In this document: in pieces, positions 51,661-61,499 of the stretch
Layout: every line of letters starts with the position of its first letter
Numbering within the stretch: position 1 is the stretch's first letter
DNA from: Streptomyces bathyalis
GTDB lineage: Bacteria > Actinomycetota > Actinomycetes > Streptomycetales > Streptomycetaceae
Reading direction: 5' to 3'
DNA: 64,000 nt
Assembly (NCBI RefSeq): GCF_015910445.1
Contig: NZ_CP048882.1
Coordinates: forward strand, 4,891,001 to 4,955,000
Notes under the pieces: generated by a model
Seen by the model: the letters and a program-made list of their open reading frames with translations, nothing else
Databases searched by the model: none
Told to the model about the DNA's origin: nothing
Program-made: the position numbers and the translations under genes

Positions 51661-52188
51661 TCAGCTCCCGTCGCCGGAAACGCCGGGGATCGGCGCTCCC
51701 GCGGGCATGCCTGCGGCGACGTACTCCTCGTACAACGGGCGCCAGGGTTCGGCCGATTCGCCGTGCGGACCCTCCGCCGTGGCGCCCGACACGTGCTTGC
51801 CCAGTTCGGCCAGGCACACGGTCCAGCCGGCGGCGTTGCGCGCGGCGGTGTTCTCCGCCTCCAGCACGTTGATCAGGGTGAGCGTGCAGCTGCGGTCGTC
51901 AACTGGCTCGATCTCGAAGTGCAGTTCGTCGCCGCCCCACGTGTACGCGAGACGCCGCGGAGGGTCGTAGGCGAGGAGGGTGCCGGTACTCGCCTCGAGG
52001 TTGGGGTCCCCGGAGAACTCGATCTTTCCGCCCTCGTGGGAGTCCATGCGCACGGTGCTGGGGAACCAGTGCGCCAGCTCCGCGGGGTCGGTGACCGCGG
52101 CCCACAGCCTTTCGGCAGGGTGCGGATAGGTGCGCTGGAACCGCACCGCCGGGCGGCCGTTGTATTCGAAGTAGCTTCCACGGTCCAT
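51661..52188 (-). CDS. SRPBCC (AHSA1-like) domain protein
   Basis: This 175-residue protein has an activator-of-Hsp90/START-like fold (VRFQRTYPHPAERLWAAVTDPAELAHWFP, in part, and KIEFSGDPN) with a hydrophobic ligand cavity. Pairing with an ArsR regulator is typical of Streptomyces and Mycobacterium. The ATG at 52188 has GGAGAG just upstream on the minus strand. It lies 26 bp after the ArsR gene and is co-transcribed with it. Its ligand is unknown. Confidence 0.92.
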   Translation of the reverse strand: MDRGSYFEYNGRPAVRFQRTYPHPAERLWAAVTDPAELAHWFPSTVRMDSHEGGKIEFSGDPNLEASTGTLLAYDPPRRLAYTWGGDELHFEIEPVDDRSCTLTLINVLEAENTAARNAAGWTVCLAELGKHVSGATAEGPHGESAEPWRPLYEEYVAAGMPAGAPIPGVSGDGS

Positions 52189-52214
52189 GACTTGCTCTCC
52201 TGCCCTCGTACTCG

Positions 52215-52586
52215 TCAGCGTCCCCGCCCACGGTTCTCGTCCCGCGGCCGTTCCTGGGTCCGCTCGTCCTCGCCGCTCCTGGGCTCGCTCCGGTCGAGGT
52301 GCCGGCCGAGCGCGTCGAGCCGCTCGTTCCACAGCTGCCGGAACGGCGCCAGCCATGCGTCGAGCTCGGCCATCTGCTCAAGATCGATCGAGTAGATGCG
52401 ACGTTGCGCATGGACACGGACTTTCACCAGGCCCGCCTCACGCAGGACCCGCAGATGCTTGGACGTCGTCGGCTGCGTGAACCCCAGCTCGTCGACGAGT
52501 TCGCCCACCGCGCATGCGCGCTCGCGCAGCACGTCGAGCATCGCCCGACGATGGGGATCAGCCAGCGCAGTCCACGTGGCATCCAT
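52215..52586 (-). CDS. ArsR-family helix-turn-helix repressor
   Basis: This 123-residue winged-helix protein has the ArsR pattern WTALADPHRRAMLDVL and QPTTSKHLRVLREAGLVKV. No thiol-type metal site is visible, so it may sense something other than arsenic or zinc. The start is ambiguous: ATG 52586 is chosen from family pattern, while TTG 52598 has the better-placed GAGGAGG and GTG 52589 is also in frame. It heads an operon with the SRPBCC gene, and a palindrome in its promoter suggests autorepression. Confidence 0.88.
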   Translation of the reverse strand: MDATWTALADPHRRAMLDVLRERACAVGELVDELGFTQPTTSKHLRVLREAGLVKVRVHAQRRIYSIDLEQMAELDAWLAPFRQLWNERLDALGRHLDRSEPRSGEDERTQERPRDENRGRGR

Positions 52587-52596
52587 CACGGAGCCC

Positions 52597-52626
52597 AATA
52601 TGCCTCCTCGCGTATATACGTGTCAA
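52597..52626 (-). promoter_or_regulatory. arsR promoter with CGTATATACG palindrome
   Basis: Minus-strand TTGACA (52621-52626) and CATATT (52597-52602) are 18 bp apart. The perfect palindrome CGTATATACG (52611-52620) fills part of the spacer, as expected for repression by ArsR. If the -10 is correct the transcript would start near the GTG/ATG codons, making it leaderless. The GAGGAGG in the spacer argues for a more upstream promoter. Confidence 0.5.
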
Positions 52627-52758
52627 GGAATATAAGAAACCGCACGGGATCCAGGACTCTGATGCGTCGGGTAGCCGGACGGTCACGAAGTGCGAGCAAT
52701 GCCTCGGCCTCCAAGTCGCCGCCCGCGCACGGCAGCTGGGCCGCCTCTGGGCCCTGGC

Positions 52759-53235
52759 CTAGTCCTGCCCGTACCGCGGGTCCACCGACTCCGGTGAAAG
52801 GCCCAGCAGTTCGGCCACCTGCTCCACGACGACCTCGTGCACGAGCAGCGCCCGCTCGTCACGGTTGCGGGTACGGATCTCGACCGGGCGCCGGTAGACG
52901 ACGATCCGGTCCGGCCGTCCGCTCTTCGACTCGGCCACCCGCCCCAGCGGTACCGCCTCGGCCTGTTCGTCGAGTTCGCCGTCGTCGCTGCGGGGCACCT
53001 CCTGCACCGCGAACTCGACGCCGCTCAGCTGCGGCCAGCGCCGCTCCAGCCTGCTGACCGAATCGCGCACCAGGTCGTCGAAGGCTTCCGAACGGCTGAC
53101 GGCAAGCGGTACTTGGGGCGGCGCGACGGGTCCGCGCATGCCGCGCCCGTGACGGTCGCGCCGTCGCGGAGCGTGATCGGAGTCGCCGGGCCGACCGGGT
53201 CCGTCCGGTCCGCGAGGCGGTACGGGGCTGTTCAC
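52759..53235 (-). CDS. Zincin-like metallopeptidase-family protein with altered active site
   Basis: This 158-residue protein resembles the small zincin-like metallopeptidase family (PF06262 type): FDDLVRDSVSRLERRWPQ, VYRRPVEIRTRNRDE, and the helix LVHEVVVEQVAELLGL. The first His-Glu of HExxH is present but the second His is replaced (HEVVVEQ), so zinc-dependent catalysis is doubtful. The N-terminal ~40 residues are Pro/Arg/Gly-rich. The GTG start lies 6 nt after TACGCT on the minus strand. It is divergent from the DUF3499 gene. Confidence 0.82.
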   Translation of the reverse strand: MNSPVPPRGPDGPGRPGDSDHAPRRRDRHGRGMRGPVAPPQVPLAVSRSEAFDDLVRDSVSRLERRWPQLSGVEFAVQEVPRSDDGELDEQAEAVPLGRVAESKSGRPDRIVVYRRPVEIRTRNRDERALLVHEVVVEQVAELLGLSPESVDPRYGQD

Positions 53236-53241
53236 GCCACG

Positions 53242-53247
53242 AGCGTA
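53242..53247 (-). promoter_or_regulatory. Putative -10 of the metallopeptidase-like gene
   Basis: Minus-strand TACGCT ends 6 nt before the GTG start without a ribosome binding site. Confidence 0.45.
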
Positions 53248-53294
53248 GCTCCCGCACGGCGGGGATCGGTGGTCACCGGGACGTTCACGGTCGT

Positions 53295-53307
53295 GTCACA
53301 GAGTGAC
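53295..53307. promoter_or_regulatory. GTCAC/GTGAC inverted repeat
   Basis: GTCAC (53295-53299) and GTGAC (53303-53307) are separated by 3 bp, in a divergent promoter region. A candidate regulator site; no known match is assigned. Confidence 0.3.
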
Positions 53308-53538
53308 CGGTGTCATGTTCTTTCGGGTCGCTTTCCGTTGCCAGAACGATCGGTGATCTCGCGACGCTCGACCTGGTTCGGAGCAACTCCCGACCGCTTG
53401 ACGTGTGATGCCCGACTCTCCCCGGGCGCAAGGGTGTCGGCGTCCAAGCTTTCCCGCAGATCAGGTGTTTCAGGCCAACCGGGACGACACGACGGAGTGA
53501 CGTCAAGGAGAGTCGTCGCAGGCCGCTCAAGAGTGCGG

Positions 53539-53544
53539 TACGGT
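53539..53544 (+). promoter_or_regulatory. Putative -10 of the DUF3499 gene
   Basis: TACGGT ends 8 nt before the GTG start. No ribosome binding site is visible, consistent with leaderless translation. Confidence 0.4.
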
Positions 53545-53552
53545 CCATCGTC

Positions 53553-53951
53553 GTGAGCCCTGTACGTCGCTGTTCGCGAACCGCCTGCGGCCGTCCCGCC
53601 GTCGCGACGCTGACGTACGTCTACGCGGACTCCACCGCGGTGCTCGGTCCGCTCGCCACATACGCCGAACCGCACTGCTATGACTTGTGTTCGGAGCATT
53701 CCGAACGTCTGACTGCCCCCCGCGGATGGGAAGTCGTACGTCTCGCCGTCGACACCGGCCCGGCACGCCCGAGCGGCGACGATCTCGAAGCACTCGCCAA
53801 CGCCGTGCGTGAGGCTGCCCGTACGCCGCGGCGCGACCCCGACTCCATGGCGCCCTCCGACGCCGTCGGCGGCCCCGAAGGCCGCGACTCCGACCCGATG
53901 GAGGTCGCGCGCCGAGGCCATCTGCGCGTACTGAGGTCGCCCGAGCCGTAG
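53553..53951 (+). CDS. DUF3499-family protein
   Basis: The 132-residue protein has a Cys-rich N-terminus (RRCSRTACGRPAVATLTYVYADS) and a second Cys pair (HCYDLCSEH, residues ~41-49), typical of the actinobacterial DUF3499 family with a probable zinc-binding site. The C-terminal half is polar and disordered. Its GTG start lies 8 nt after TACGGT. It precedes manB by 142 bp, so it may or may not be in the same operon. Function is unknown; the position next to manB is conserved in the genus as far as I recall. Confidence 0.85.
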   Translation: MSPVRRCSRTACGRPAVATLTYVYADSTAVLGPLATYAEPHCYDLCSEHSERLTAPRGWEVVRLAVDTGPARPSGDDLEALANAVREAARTPRRDPDSMAPSDAVGGPEGRDSDPMEVARRGHLRVLRSPEP

Positions 53952-54093
53952 GCCCCGCGGCATCACGGCGGATACGAGGCCCTGCGCGCAGCGCGCCCGA
54001 CAGGCCCTGGCCACACCGGAGATCGCGGACCCAGCGGGTAGATTTCCACCCAGTAGCTGCCGAGAACCCGAGGACCCAGGAGAGGGCTGCCCC

Positions 54094-55458
54094 GTGGCTG
54101 ATCTGTCGGAGATCGTGAAGGCGTACGACGTTCGCGGCGTCGTGCCGGACCAGTGGGACGAGTCGCTGGCCGAGTTGTTCGGAGCCGCCTTCGTACGCGT
54201 CACGGAGGCGTCCGCGATCGTCGTCGGGCACGACATGCGGCCCTCCTCGCCGGGACTCTCCCACGCGTTCGGACGCGGAGCCGCCGGCCAGGGCGCAGAC
54301 GTCACGGAGATCGGTCTCTGCTCGACCGACCAGCTCTACTTCGCCAGCGGCCAACTCGGCCTGCCCGGCGCCATGTTCACCGCGAGCCACAACCCCGCCC
54401 GCTACAACGGCATCAAGATGTGCCGCGCCGGTGCGCTTCCCGTCGGACAGGACACGGGGCTGGCCGACATCCGCGAACTCGTCGAGAGCTGGGCCGAGTC
54501 GGGGGCCCCGCAGCGTCCGGACGGAGTCCCCGAGGGGACCATCGGCGAGCGGGACGTGCTGTCGGACTACGCGGCCCATCTGCGCACGCTCGTGGATCTC
54601 ACCTCCATCAGGCCGCTGTCCGTCGTCGTGGACGCGGGGAACGGCATGGGAGGACACACGGTTCCGACCGTCTTCGAGGGCCTGCCCCTCCAACTCGACG
54701 CCATGTACTTCGAACTGGACGGCACGTTCCCCAACCACGAGGCCAATCCGCTCGATCCGAAGAACATCGTCGACCTCCAGCAGCGCGTGCGCGAGACGGG
54801 TGCGGACATCGGGCTGGCCTTCGACGGGGACGCCGACCGCTGCTTCGTCGTCGACGAGAAGGGCGACCCGGTCCCGCCGTCCGCGATCACCGCGCTCGTC
54901 GCGTCACGCGAACTCGTCAAGTCGCCCGGTTCCACCGTCATCCACAACCTGATCACGTCCTGGTCCGTGCCCGAGGTCGTACGGGAGAAGGGCGGTACGC
55001 CCGTGCGCACACGCGTCGGGCACTCGTTCATCAAGGCCGAAATGGCCCGCACCGGGGCGATCTTCGGCGGTGAGCACTCCGCGCACTACTACTTCCGGGA
55101 CTTCTGGAACGCGGACACCGGCATGCTCGCCGCCCTGCACGTGCTCGCGGCGCTGGGCGGTCAGCAGGGGACGCTGTCGCAGCTCGTCGCCGAGTACGAC
55201 CGCTACGCGGCCTCCGGCGAGATCAACAGCCGGGTCGACGACCAGGCCGGCCGCGCCGCCGCGGTCAGGGCCGCATACGAGGGCCGGGAGGGCGTCGAGC
55301 TCGACGAACTGGACGGGCTGACGGTCACCGCCGACGACTGGTGGTTCAATCTGCGGGCGTCCAACACCGAGCCGCTGCTTCGGCTGAATGTCGAGGCGCG
55401 CGACCGGGACACGGCGGACGCGGTGCGGGACGAGGTCCTCGCCATCGTGCGCGCCTGA
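54094..55458 (+). CDS. manB: Phosphomannomutase/phosphoglucomutase
   Basis: The 454-residue enzyme interconverts mannose 6-phosphate and mannose 1-phosphate (and probably the glucose analogues). The catalytic Ser is in MFTASHNPARYNGIKM, the magnesium loop is AFDGDADRCF, and the C-terminal phosphate loop is LRASNTEPLLRLNVE. The GTG start has GGAG upstream. It opens a run of sugar-phosphate genes (Trm112, SIS, manA). It should supply GDP-mannose for envelope mannans and for protein O-mannosylation, which needs polyprenyl-phosphate mannose. Confidence 0.95.
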   Translation: MADLSEIVKAYDVRGVVPDQWDESLAELFGAAFVRVTEASAIVVGHDMRPSSPGLSHAFGRGAAGQGADVTEIGLCSTDQLYFASGQLGLPGAMFTASHNPARYNGIKMCRAGALPVGQDTGLADIRELVESWAESGAPQRPDGVPEGTIGERDVLSDYAAHLRTLVDLTSIRPLSVVVDAGNGMGGHTVPTVFEGLPLQLDAMYFELDGTFPNHEANPLDPKNIVDLQQRVRETGADIGLAFDGDADRCFVVDEKGDPVPPSAITALVASRELVKSPGSTVIHNLITSWSVPEVVREKGGTPVRTRVGHSFIKAEMARTGAIFGGEHSAHYYFRDFWNADTGMLAALHVLAALGGQQGTLSQLVAEYDRYAASGEINSRVDDQAGRAAAVRAAYEGREGVELDELDGLTVTADDWWFNLRASNTEPLLRLNVEARDRDTADAVRDEVLAIVRA

Positions 55459-55470
55459 GCTGCGGACGGT

Positions 55471-55500
55471 CGTGAGCGCCTGCGCCCGCGGGCGTTCACG
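55471..55500 (+). terminator. Hairpin after manB
   Basis: CGTGAGCGCCTGC (55471-55483) pairs with GCGGGCGTTCACG (55488-55500) around GCCC, with two G-U pairs. It lies 13 bp past the manB stop. Confidence 0.7.
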
Positions 55501-55658
55501 GCCCCACATCCCGCGCCCGCAACGAGATCGCCGCCGCCGGGCCGGGACCGTGCCCACGGGCACGCCGCCCGGCCGCCGGCGGCCCTCGCCCGCACGACGA
55601 CAGCGACATCCCCGGCGGTACGCTGACCGCAGCCGCCCGCCTCCGAAAGGGACAACTC

Positions 55659-55829
55659 ATGCCGCTCGAAGCCGGTCTTCTGGAGATCCTCGCCTGCCCG
55701 GCGTGCCACTCGCCGCTCCGCGAGGAGGCCGAGGACCTGGTGTGCACCGGTACCGAGTGCGGTCTCATCTATCCGGTGCGTGACGGCATTCCGGTTCTCC
55801 TCGTCGACGAGGCCCGGCGCCCCGGCTGA
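55659..55829 (+). CDS. Trm112-family zinc-ribbon protein
   Basis: This short gene encodes 56 residues: a start MPLEAGLLEILACPAC, then CTGTECGLIYPVRDGIPVL. Four cysteines (C13, C16, C29, C34) form a zinc ribbon of the Trm112/UPF0434 type. In eukaryotes Trm112 partners methyltransferases; in bacteria the role is unknown. A GAAAGGG precedes the ATG. It lies between manB and the SIS gene and may be in the same transcript, although the hairpin after manB could separate them. Confidence 0.9.
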   Translation: MPLEAGLLEILACPACHSPLREEAEDLVCTGTECGLIYPVRDGIPVLLVDEARRPG

Positions 55830-55931
55830 CGGGCCGCCCACCCGCCGCACGGCCCCAGGCAGCACACTCCTCACCCACAGCACGCGGCGCAGGCAACTCG
55901 TCGTCCAGCGGCCGATCGGAGGCTCCGGAAG

Positions 55932-57188
55932 ATGCTCGACGAGTCACAGCTCGACTCTCCAGAGGCCCTCGCCCGTGCGGACACCCACGCGCTGCTGCGC
56001 GGCACCGCCGAAGCGGGCGCTCACGTGCGCACGGCGGTGCGCCGGGCCACCGAGACGGGGCTGAGCGCGCTGCGGCCCGACGGACGGCCGCGTGCGGTGT
56101 TCGTCGCCGGGCCCGGACCGGCTCCGGCCTGCGCCGCCGATCTGCTCTCGGCCCTCGCCAACGGCGCGCTGCCCGTCACGCTGCTGCGCCCCTCCGGACC
56201 GCTCGCGGCGCCCGGTGCGCTGCGCTGGACGCTGCCCGGCTGGGCGGGTTCGCTCGACCTGCTGCTGGTGACGACGCCGGACGGTGACGAGGCCGGTCTC
56301 ACGATGCTGATCGAGCAGGCCTACCGGCGCGGCTGCACCGTCGTGACCGTCAGTCCGGCCGATGTGCCCGTGGCCGAGCTGACGCGGGAGACGCACGGGC
56401 TCGCGGTGCCGCTGAGTACGGCGCCTCCGGCGGCATGGAGAGGACCGGCGGACGGTGCCCCGGCCCGTAACGGCGCCGGTCCGGCCCAGGAAGCTCCCGC
56501 CGCCGGGGAATCCGGCGCCGACCTCCCTCCCGTACCGCATCCACAGCCCGTCGGGCCGCGGATGTCGGTGGTGCCCGGCCTCCTCTGGCCGATGCTCACC
56601 CCGCTCCTCGTGCTCTTCGACCGCGTCGGTCTGTTCGCCGCCGGAGACGAAGCGCTGGCGTCGCTGGCCGACCGACTCGACCGCGTCGCGGAACGCTGCG
56701 GGCCGGCCGTCGCCACGTACAGCAATCCGGCCAAGTCGCTCGCCACCGAACTCACGGGAACTCTCCCGCTGTTGTGGAGCGAGGGTGCCGTCGCGGGAGC
56801 CGTCGCACGGCACAGTGCGGCCACGCTCGCGGCGCTCCCCGGCCTCCCCGCCCTGGCCGCCGGGCTTCCGGAGGCGATGGCAGCGCACGGCGCACTGCTG
56901 TCCGGCTCGCTCTCGCCGGGCTCCGGCCTCGACGACTTCTTCCGCGACCGCGTGGAGGAGCCGGAGTCGCTGCACGCGCGAATCGTCCTGATGCGGGACC
57001 AGGCGCCGGGCACCGAGTCCGCCGTGGTCGCCGCCCGCGACCTCGCGTACGGGCACGACGCCCCGCTCAGCGAACTCGAACCCGCCGAGGGCAGCAGCCC
57101 CTTGGAATCCGCCGCCGAACTGATCGCCACCGTGGATTTCGCCGCCGTTTACCTCGCGCTCGCCGACAGCGGCGCACCATCGCCCTGA
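55932..57188 (+). CDS. SIS-domain protein, phosphoglucose/phosphomannose isomerase-like
   Basis: The 418-residue protein has two SIS-like halves. The first (about 50-150: AVFVAGPGPAPACAADLL, LLLVTTPDGDEAG) resembles the phosphosugar-binding loop, and the second (about 215-410) resembles phosphoglucose/phosphomannose isomerase C-terminal parts, with YSNPAKSLATELTG and LLWSEGAVAGAVARHSA. The two halves are joined by a Pro/Ala/Gly-rich linker. It may be a bifunctional sugar isomerase or a regulator. It is followed 45 bp later by manA. Confidence 0.82.
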   Translation: MLDESQLDSPEALARADTHALLRGTAEAGAHVRTAVRRATETGLSALRPDGRPRAVFVAGPGPAPACAADLLSALANGALPVTLLRPSGPLAAPGALRWTLPGWAGSLDLLLVTTPDGDEAGLTMLIEQAYRRGCTVVTVSPADVPVAELTRETHGLAVPLSTAPPAAWRGPADGAPARNGAGPAQEAPAAGESGADLPPVPHPQPVGPRMSVVPGLLWPMLTPLLVLFDRVGLFAAGDEALASLADRLDRVAERCGPAVATYSNPAKSLATELTGTLPLLWSEGAVAGAVARHSAATLAALPGLPALAAGLPEAMAAHGALLSGSLSPGSGLDDFFRDRVEEPESLHARIVLMRDQAPGTESAVVAARDLAYGHDAPLSELEPAEGSSPLESAAELIATVDFAAVYLALADSGAPSP

Positions 57189-57233
57189 CCGTCCCACTTG
57201 CCGAACTGCCCCAAGAAAGCGAAGCGCCGCCGC

Positions 57234-58463
57234 ATGGACCGCCTCATCAACACAGTCCGGCCCTACGCCTGGGGCTCCACGACAGCCATCCCGGAGTTCC
57301 TCGGCAGACCGCCGAGCGGCGAGCCCCAGGCCGAGCTGTGGATGGGCGCACATCCGGGAGCTCCCTCGAAGCTGGGCCGCGCCGGCGGCGAGCAGGCTCT
57401 GACGGGAGTCATCGCGGCTGATCCGGAAGGGGAGTTGGGGCCGCAGACCGTACGGGCCTTCGGTCCGCGGCTGCCGTTCCTGCTGAAGCTGCTCGCGGCC
57501 GCGTCGCCGCTGTCGCTCCAGGTGCACCCCGATCTGGAGCAGGCGCGGCAGGGCTTCGCCGACGAGGAGGCGCGCGGCGTCCCCGTGAACGCACCGGAGC
57601 GCAACTACAAGGACGCCAACCACAAGCCCGAACTGATCTGCGCGCTCACGGACTTCGACGGTCTGTGCGGCTTCCGTCGCGCGACGGAAGCCGCGGATCT
57701 GCTCGCAGCGCTGGACGTCGACGCGCTCAAGCCGTACGTGGACATCCTGCGGGCGAGCCCCGAGAGCGAAGCGCTGCGCGAGGTGCTGACCGCGGTGCTC
57801 ACCGCGGACCCGGAGGAGATCGCCGGGACCGTCGAGAAGGCGGCAAGGGCCTCGGCACGGCTCGCTGCCGGCGCCGGCACGGACGGGGCCGACGCAAGCG
57901 CCGAAGCCCGTGCGTACGCCGTGTGCGCCTCGCTCGCCCACCACTACCCGGGCGACCCGGGCGTCATCGCCGCCATGCTGCTCAACCACGTGACCCTGCG
58001 CCCCGGAGAGGCCCTCTATCTGGGCGCCGGAGTACCGCACGCGTATCTGAGCGGACTCGGCGTGGAGATCATGGCCAACTCCGACAACGTGCTGCGCAGC
58101 GGGCTGACCCCCAAGCACGTGGACGTACCGGAACTGCTCCGCATCGTCCGCTTCGAGCCCGGCGAACCGGCCGTCCTGCGTCCGGAAGCCGGTCCCGGCG
58201 GCGAGGAGCGCTACGAGGTGCCCATCGACGAATTCCGCCTCTCCCGCTTCGTGATCGCTCCGGGCGCGGCGGTCGGTCCGCTCGAAGCGCTCACTCCGCA
58301 GATCCTTCTGTGCACCGGGGGTCACGTCGTGCTGCGCGGCGACGCGAGTCGGGGAGAGGGCCAACTGGCCCTGGAACGTGGGCAATCCGCCTACGTACCG
58401 GCGGGCGAACGGGTCGATGTGACGGGTGAAGGTACGCTCTTCCGGGCCACCGTGGCTGTCTGA
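57234..58463 (+). CDS. manA: Mannose-6-phosphate isomerase, type I
   Basis: ManA (409 residues) isomerises fructose 6-phosphate and mannose 6-phosphate. Zinc ligands are seen in LSLQVHPDLEQA (Gln, His) and ANHKPELICAL (Glu) and the later His in GVPHAYLSG. The C-terminal half has the cupin strand PQILLCTGGHVVLRG. ATG 57234 is chosen as it starts MDRLINTVRPYAWGSTT, the usual N-terminus. It completes a manB-Trm112-SIS-manA group. It may also feed mannose catabolism. Confidence 0.96.
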   Translation: MDRLINTVRPYAWGSTTAIPEFLGRPPSGEPQAELWMGAHPGAPSKLGRAGGEQALTGVIAADPEGELGPQTVRAFGPRLPFLLKLLAAASPLSLQVHPDLEQARQGFADEEARGVPVNAPERNYKDANHKPELICALTDFDGLCGFRRATEAADLLAALDVDALKPYVDILRASPESEALREVLTAVLTADPEEIAGTVEKAARASARLAAGAGTDGADASAEARAYAVCASLAHHYPGDPGVIAAMLLNHVTLRPGEALYLGAGVPHAYLSGLGVEIMANSDNVLRSGLTPKHVDVPELLRIVRFEPGEPAVLRPEAGPGGEERYEVPIDEFRLSRFVIAPGAAVGPLEALTPQILLCTGGHVVLRGDASRGEGQLALERGQSAYVPAGERVDVTGEGTLFRATVAV

Positions 58464-58558
58464 CGGGCGCCCGCTCGGGCCCGGACGGACACGGACGGCA
58501 ACCACCGACGACAGCGCGGATCCCCGCGTCATCACCGAGAGAGGGACGACCGACTCGT

Positions 58559-59491
58559 ATGAGTGCATCAGGCGGTTCGAAGGCGATCATCGCCGCGCTG
58601 GGCGCCAACTTGGCGATCGCAGCGGGCAAGTTCGTGGCCTTCGTCTTCAGCGGCTCGTCCTCCATGCTCGCGGAGAGTGTGCACTCCCTCGCCGACTCGG
58701 GGAACCAGGCACTGCTGCTGCTCGGCGGAAAGAAAGCCAAGAAGGAGGCGAACGAGGAGCACCCCTTCGGCTACGGCCGCGAGCGGTACATCTACGGATT
58801 CCTCGTCTCCATCGTCCTGTTCACCATCGGCGGCGTCTTCGCCCTCTACGAGGGATACGAGAAGATCAAGCACCCGCACGAGCTGGAGAGCTGGTACTGG
58901 CCGGTGGGTGTGCTGGTCTTCGCGATCATCGCGGAGACGCTCTCGTTCCGTACGGCCATCAAGGAGTCCAACGAGGTCCGCGCGTCGATGACTTGGACCC
59001 AGTTCGTACGCCGCGCCAAGGCGCCCGAACTGCCCATCGTCCTCCTCGAGGACCTCGGCGCGCTCGTCGGACTGGTCCTCGCGCTCTTCGGCGTCGGCGC
59101 CGCCCTTGCGACCGGGAACGGCGTCTGGGACGGCATCGGCACGCTGTGCATCGGGGTGCTGCTTGTCGTGATCGCGATAGTGCTGGCAGCGGAGACCAAG
59201 TCGCTGCTGCTGGGGGAGTCCGCCGATCCGGTCGAGCGCGAGAAGATCCGCGCCGCCCTCGTCGACGGCGACACCGTGACGCGCATCATTCACATGCGGA
59301 CCCTGCATCTGGGCCCCGACGAGCTGCTGGTCGCCGCGAAGGTGGCGGTGCAGCACGACGACACCGCGGCGGAGGTCGCGCGAGCGATCGACGCTGCCGA
59401 GGACCGCATCCGCGAGTCGGTGCCGAGCGCGCGTGTGATCTATCTCGAGCCGGACATCTACAGGCCCGCGGCATCCTCCGCGTCGAGCTGA
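58559..59491 (+). CDS. Cation diffusion facilitator (CDF) family transporter
   Basis: The 310-residue membrane protein has the CDF pattern: helix 1 at AIIAALGANLAIAAGKFVAF, the metal-site SVHSLADSGNQ and HPFGYGRERYIYGF between helices 2 and 3, and a cytoplasmic C-terminal domain (VTRIIHMRTLHLGPDELLV). It should export Zn2+, Co2+ or Fe2+ by proton antiport. The metal-binding residues HxxxD/N in helices 2 and 5 are SLADS and LEDLGALVG. A CGGCTCGTC codon tract suggests high expression is not needed. It lies between manA and ahcY. Confidence 0.93.
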   Translation: MSASGGSKAIIAALGANLAIAAGKFVAFVFSGSSSMLAESVHSLADSGNQALLLLGGKKAKKEANEEHPFGYGRERYIYGFLVSIVLFTIGGVFALYEGYEKIKHPHELESWYWPVGVLVFAIIAETLSFRTAIKESNEVRASMTWTQFVRRAKAPELPIVLLEDLGALVGLVLALFGVGAALATGNGVWDGIGTLCIGVLLVVIAIVLAAETKSLLLGESADPVEREKIRAALVDGDTVTRIIHMRTLHLGPDELLVAAKVAVQHDDTAAEVARAIDAAEDRIRESVPSARVIYLEPDIYRPAASSASS

Positions 59492-59924
59492 TCGGTCCGG
59501 GAATGTCCGGGTTCGCTCGCCGCTGAACTCCCGGCGCTGCGACCCGAATGCATCTCTCTGCGCTCTTTGTCAAATTATGTGCGGAGGTGTGGAAGGCCCC
59601 AGTGTTGGGCATCGGCACAACTGCGCGCACTGTGCGGCCGAAAACAGTCCAGGTCCGCCCTTGCTCGCACCGTGGGCAATCCGTTCGACTGGACGAGCGG
59701 TGTAAATTCGTAGTGCACAGACGTCGCTGCTGATGGCAGATCGGCCGGTCCGCGCCGCGGGCCACCGAGGGAGAGAGGGCCTCCGACGGACTGGGCTGCG
59801 AGCAAGGGATCAGTGTGCCCGTGTGTGCTGTGTCACGTACGCAGTGCAGGCACCGCACACGGAGCCCGAGCGCCGCAGCACGGACCTGTCAGCCATGACC
59901 TCGACTTCGAGGAGAGCAGCTCGC
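59492..59924 (+). other. 433-bp leader and promoter region of ahcY
   Basis: No gene is supported in this stretch, even though the frame of ahcY stays open from 59733. The middle (about 59560-59620 and 59690-59715) is AT-richer and contains TGTAAATT at 59701-59708, a candidate -10 without a convincing -35. CCGTGTG (59819-59825) and CACACGG (59856-59862) form a stem in the probable leader. No known SAM or SAH riboswitch fits. Confidence 0.5.
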
Positions 59925-61382
<1,458 letters not shown>

Positions 61383-61443
61383 TGGACGGCCGCCCGCCGC
61401 ACCGCCCTCTCACACGGGGCGCCGGCGGGCACCCGTGAGCGAT

Positions 61444-61479
61444 GCCGAGGCCCCCGCCCGCCTGGTGGGGGCCTTCGGC
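61444..61479 (+). terminator. Terminator after ahcY
   Basis: GCCGAGGCCCCCGCC (61444-61458) pairs with GGTGGGGGCCTTCGGC (61464-61479), with one bulge and one G-U pair. It overlaps the possible -35 of the next gene. Confidence 0.8.
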
Positions 61480-61499
61480 TTGCCCGCATGCTCCGCACG

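Larger units (their letters stand above)
53236..53552. other. Divergent control region of the metallopeptidase-like and DUF3499 genes
   Basis: The 317 bp contain no gene. It holds an inverted repeat GTCAC-AGA-GTGAC (53295-53307) and likely promoters at both ends (TACGCT at 53242-53247 on the minus strand, TACGGT at 53539-53544 on the plus strand). Confidence 0.5.

Noticed and set aside
55944..58568. An 874-codon minus-strand open frame opposite the SIS and manA genes
   Set aside because: Both plus-strand genes are recognisable; the opposite frame shows no domain and only GC-driven openness.
59535..59560. GGCGCTGCGACCC resembling part of an SAH riboswitch before ahcY
   Set aside because: The flanking GAGG and later CAGGCUCGG parts and the pseudoknot are absent, and it lies at the far end of the leader, right after the upstream gene.
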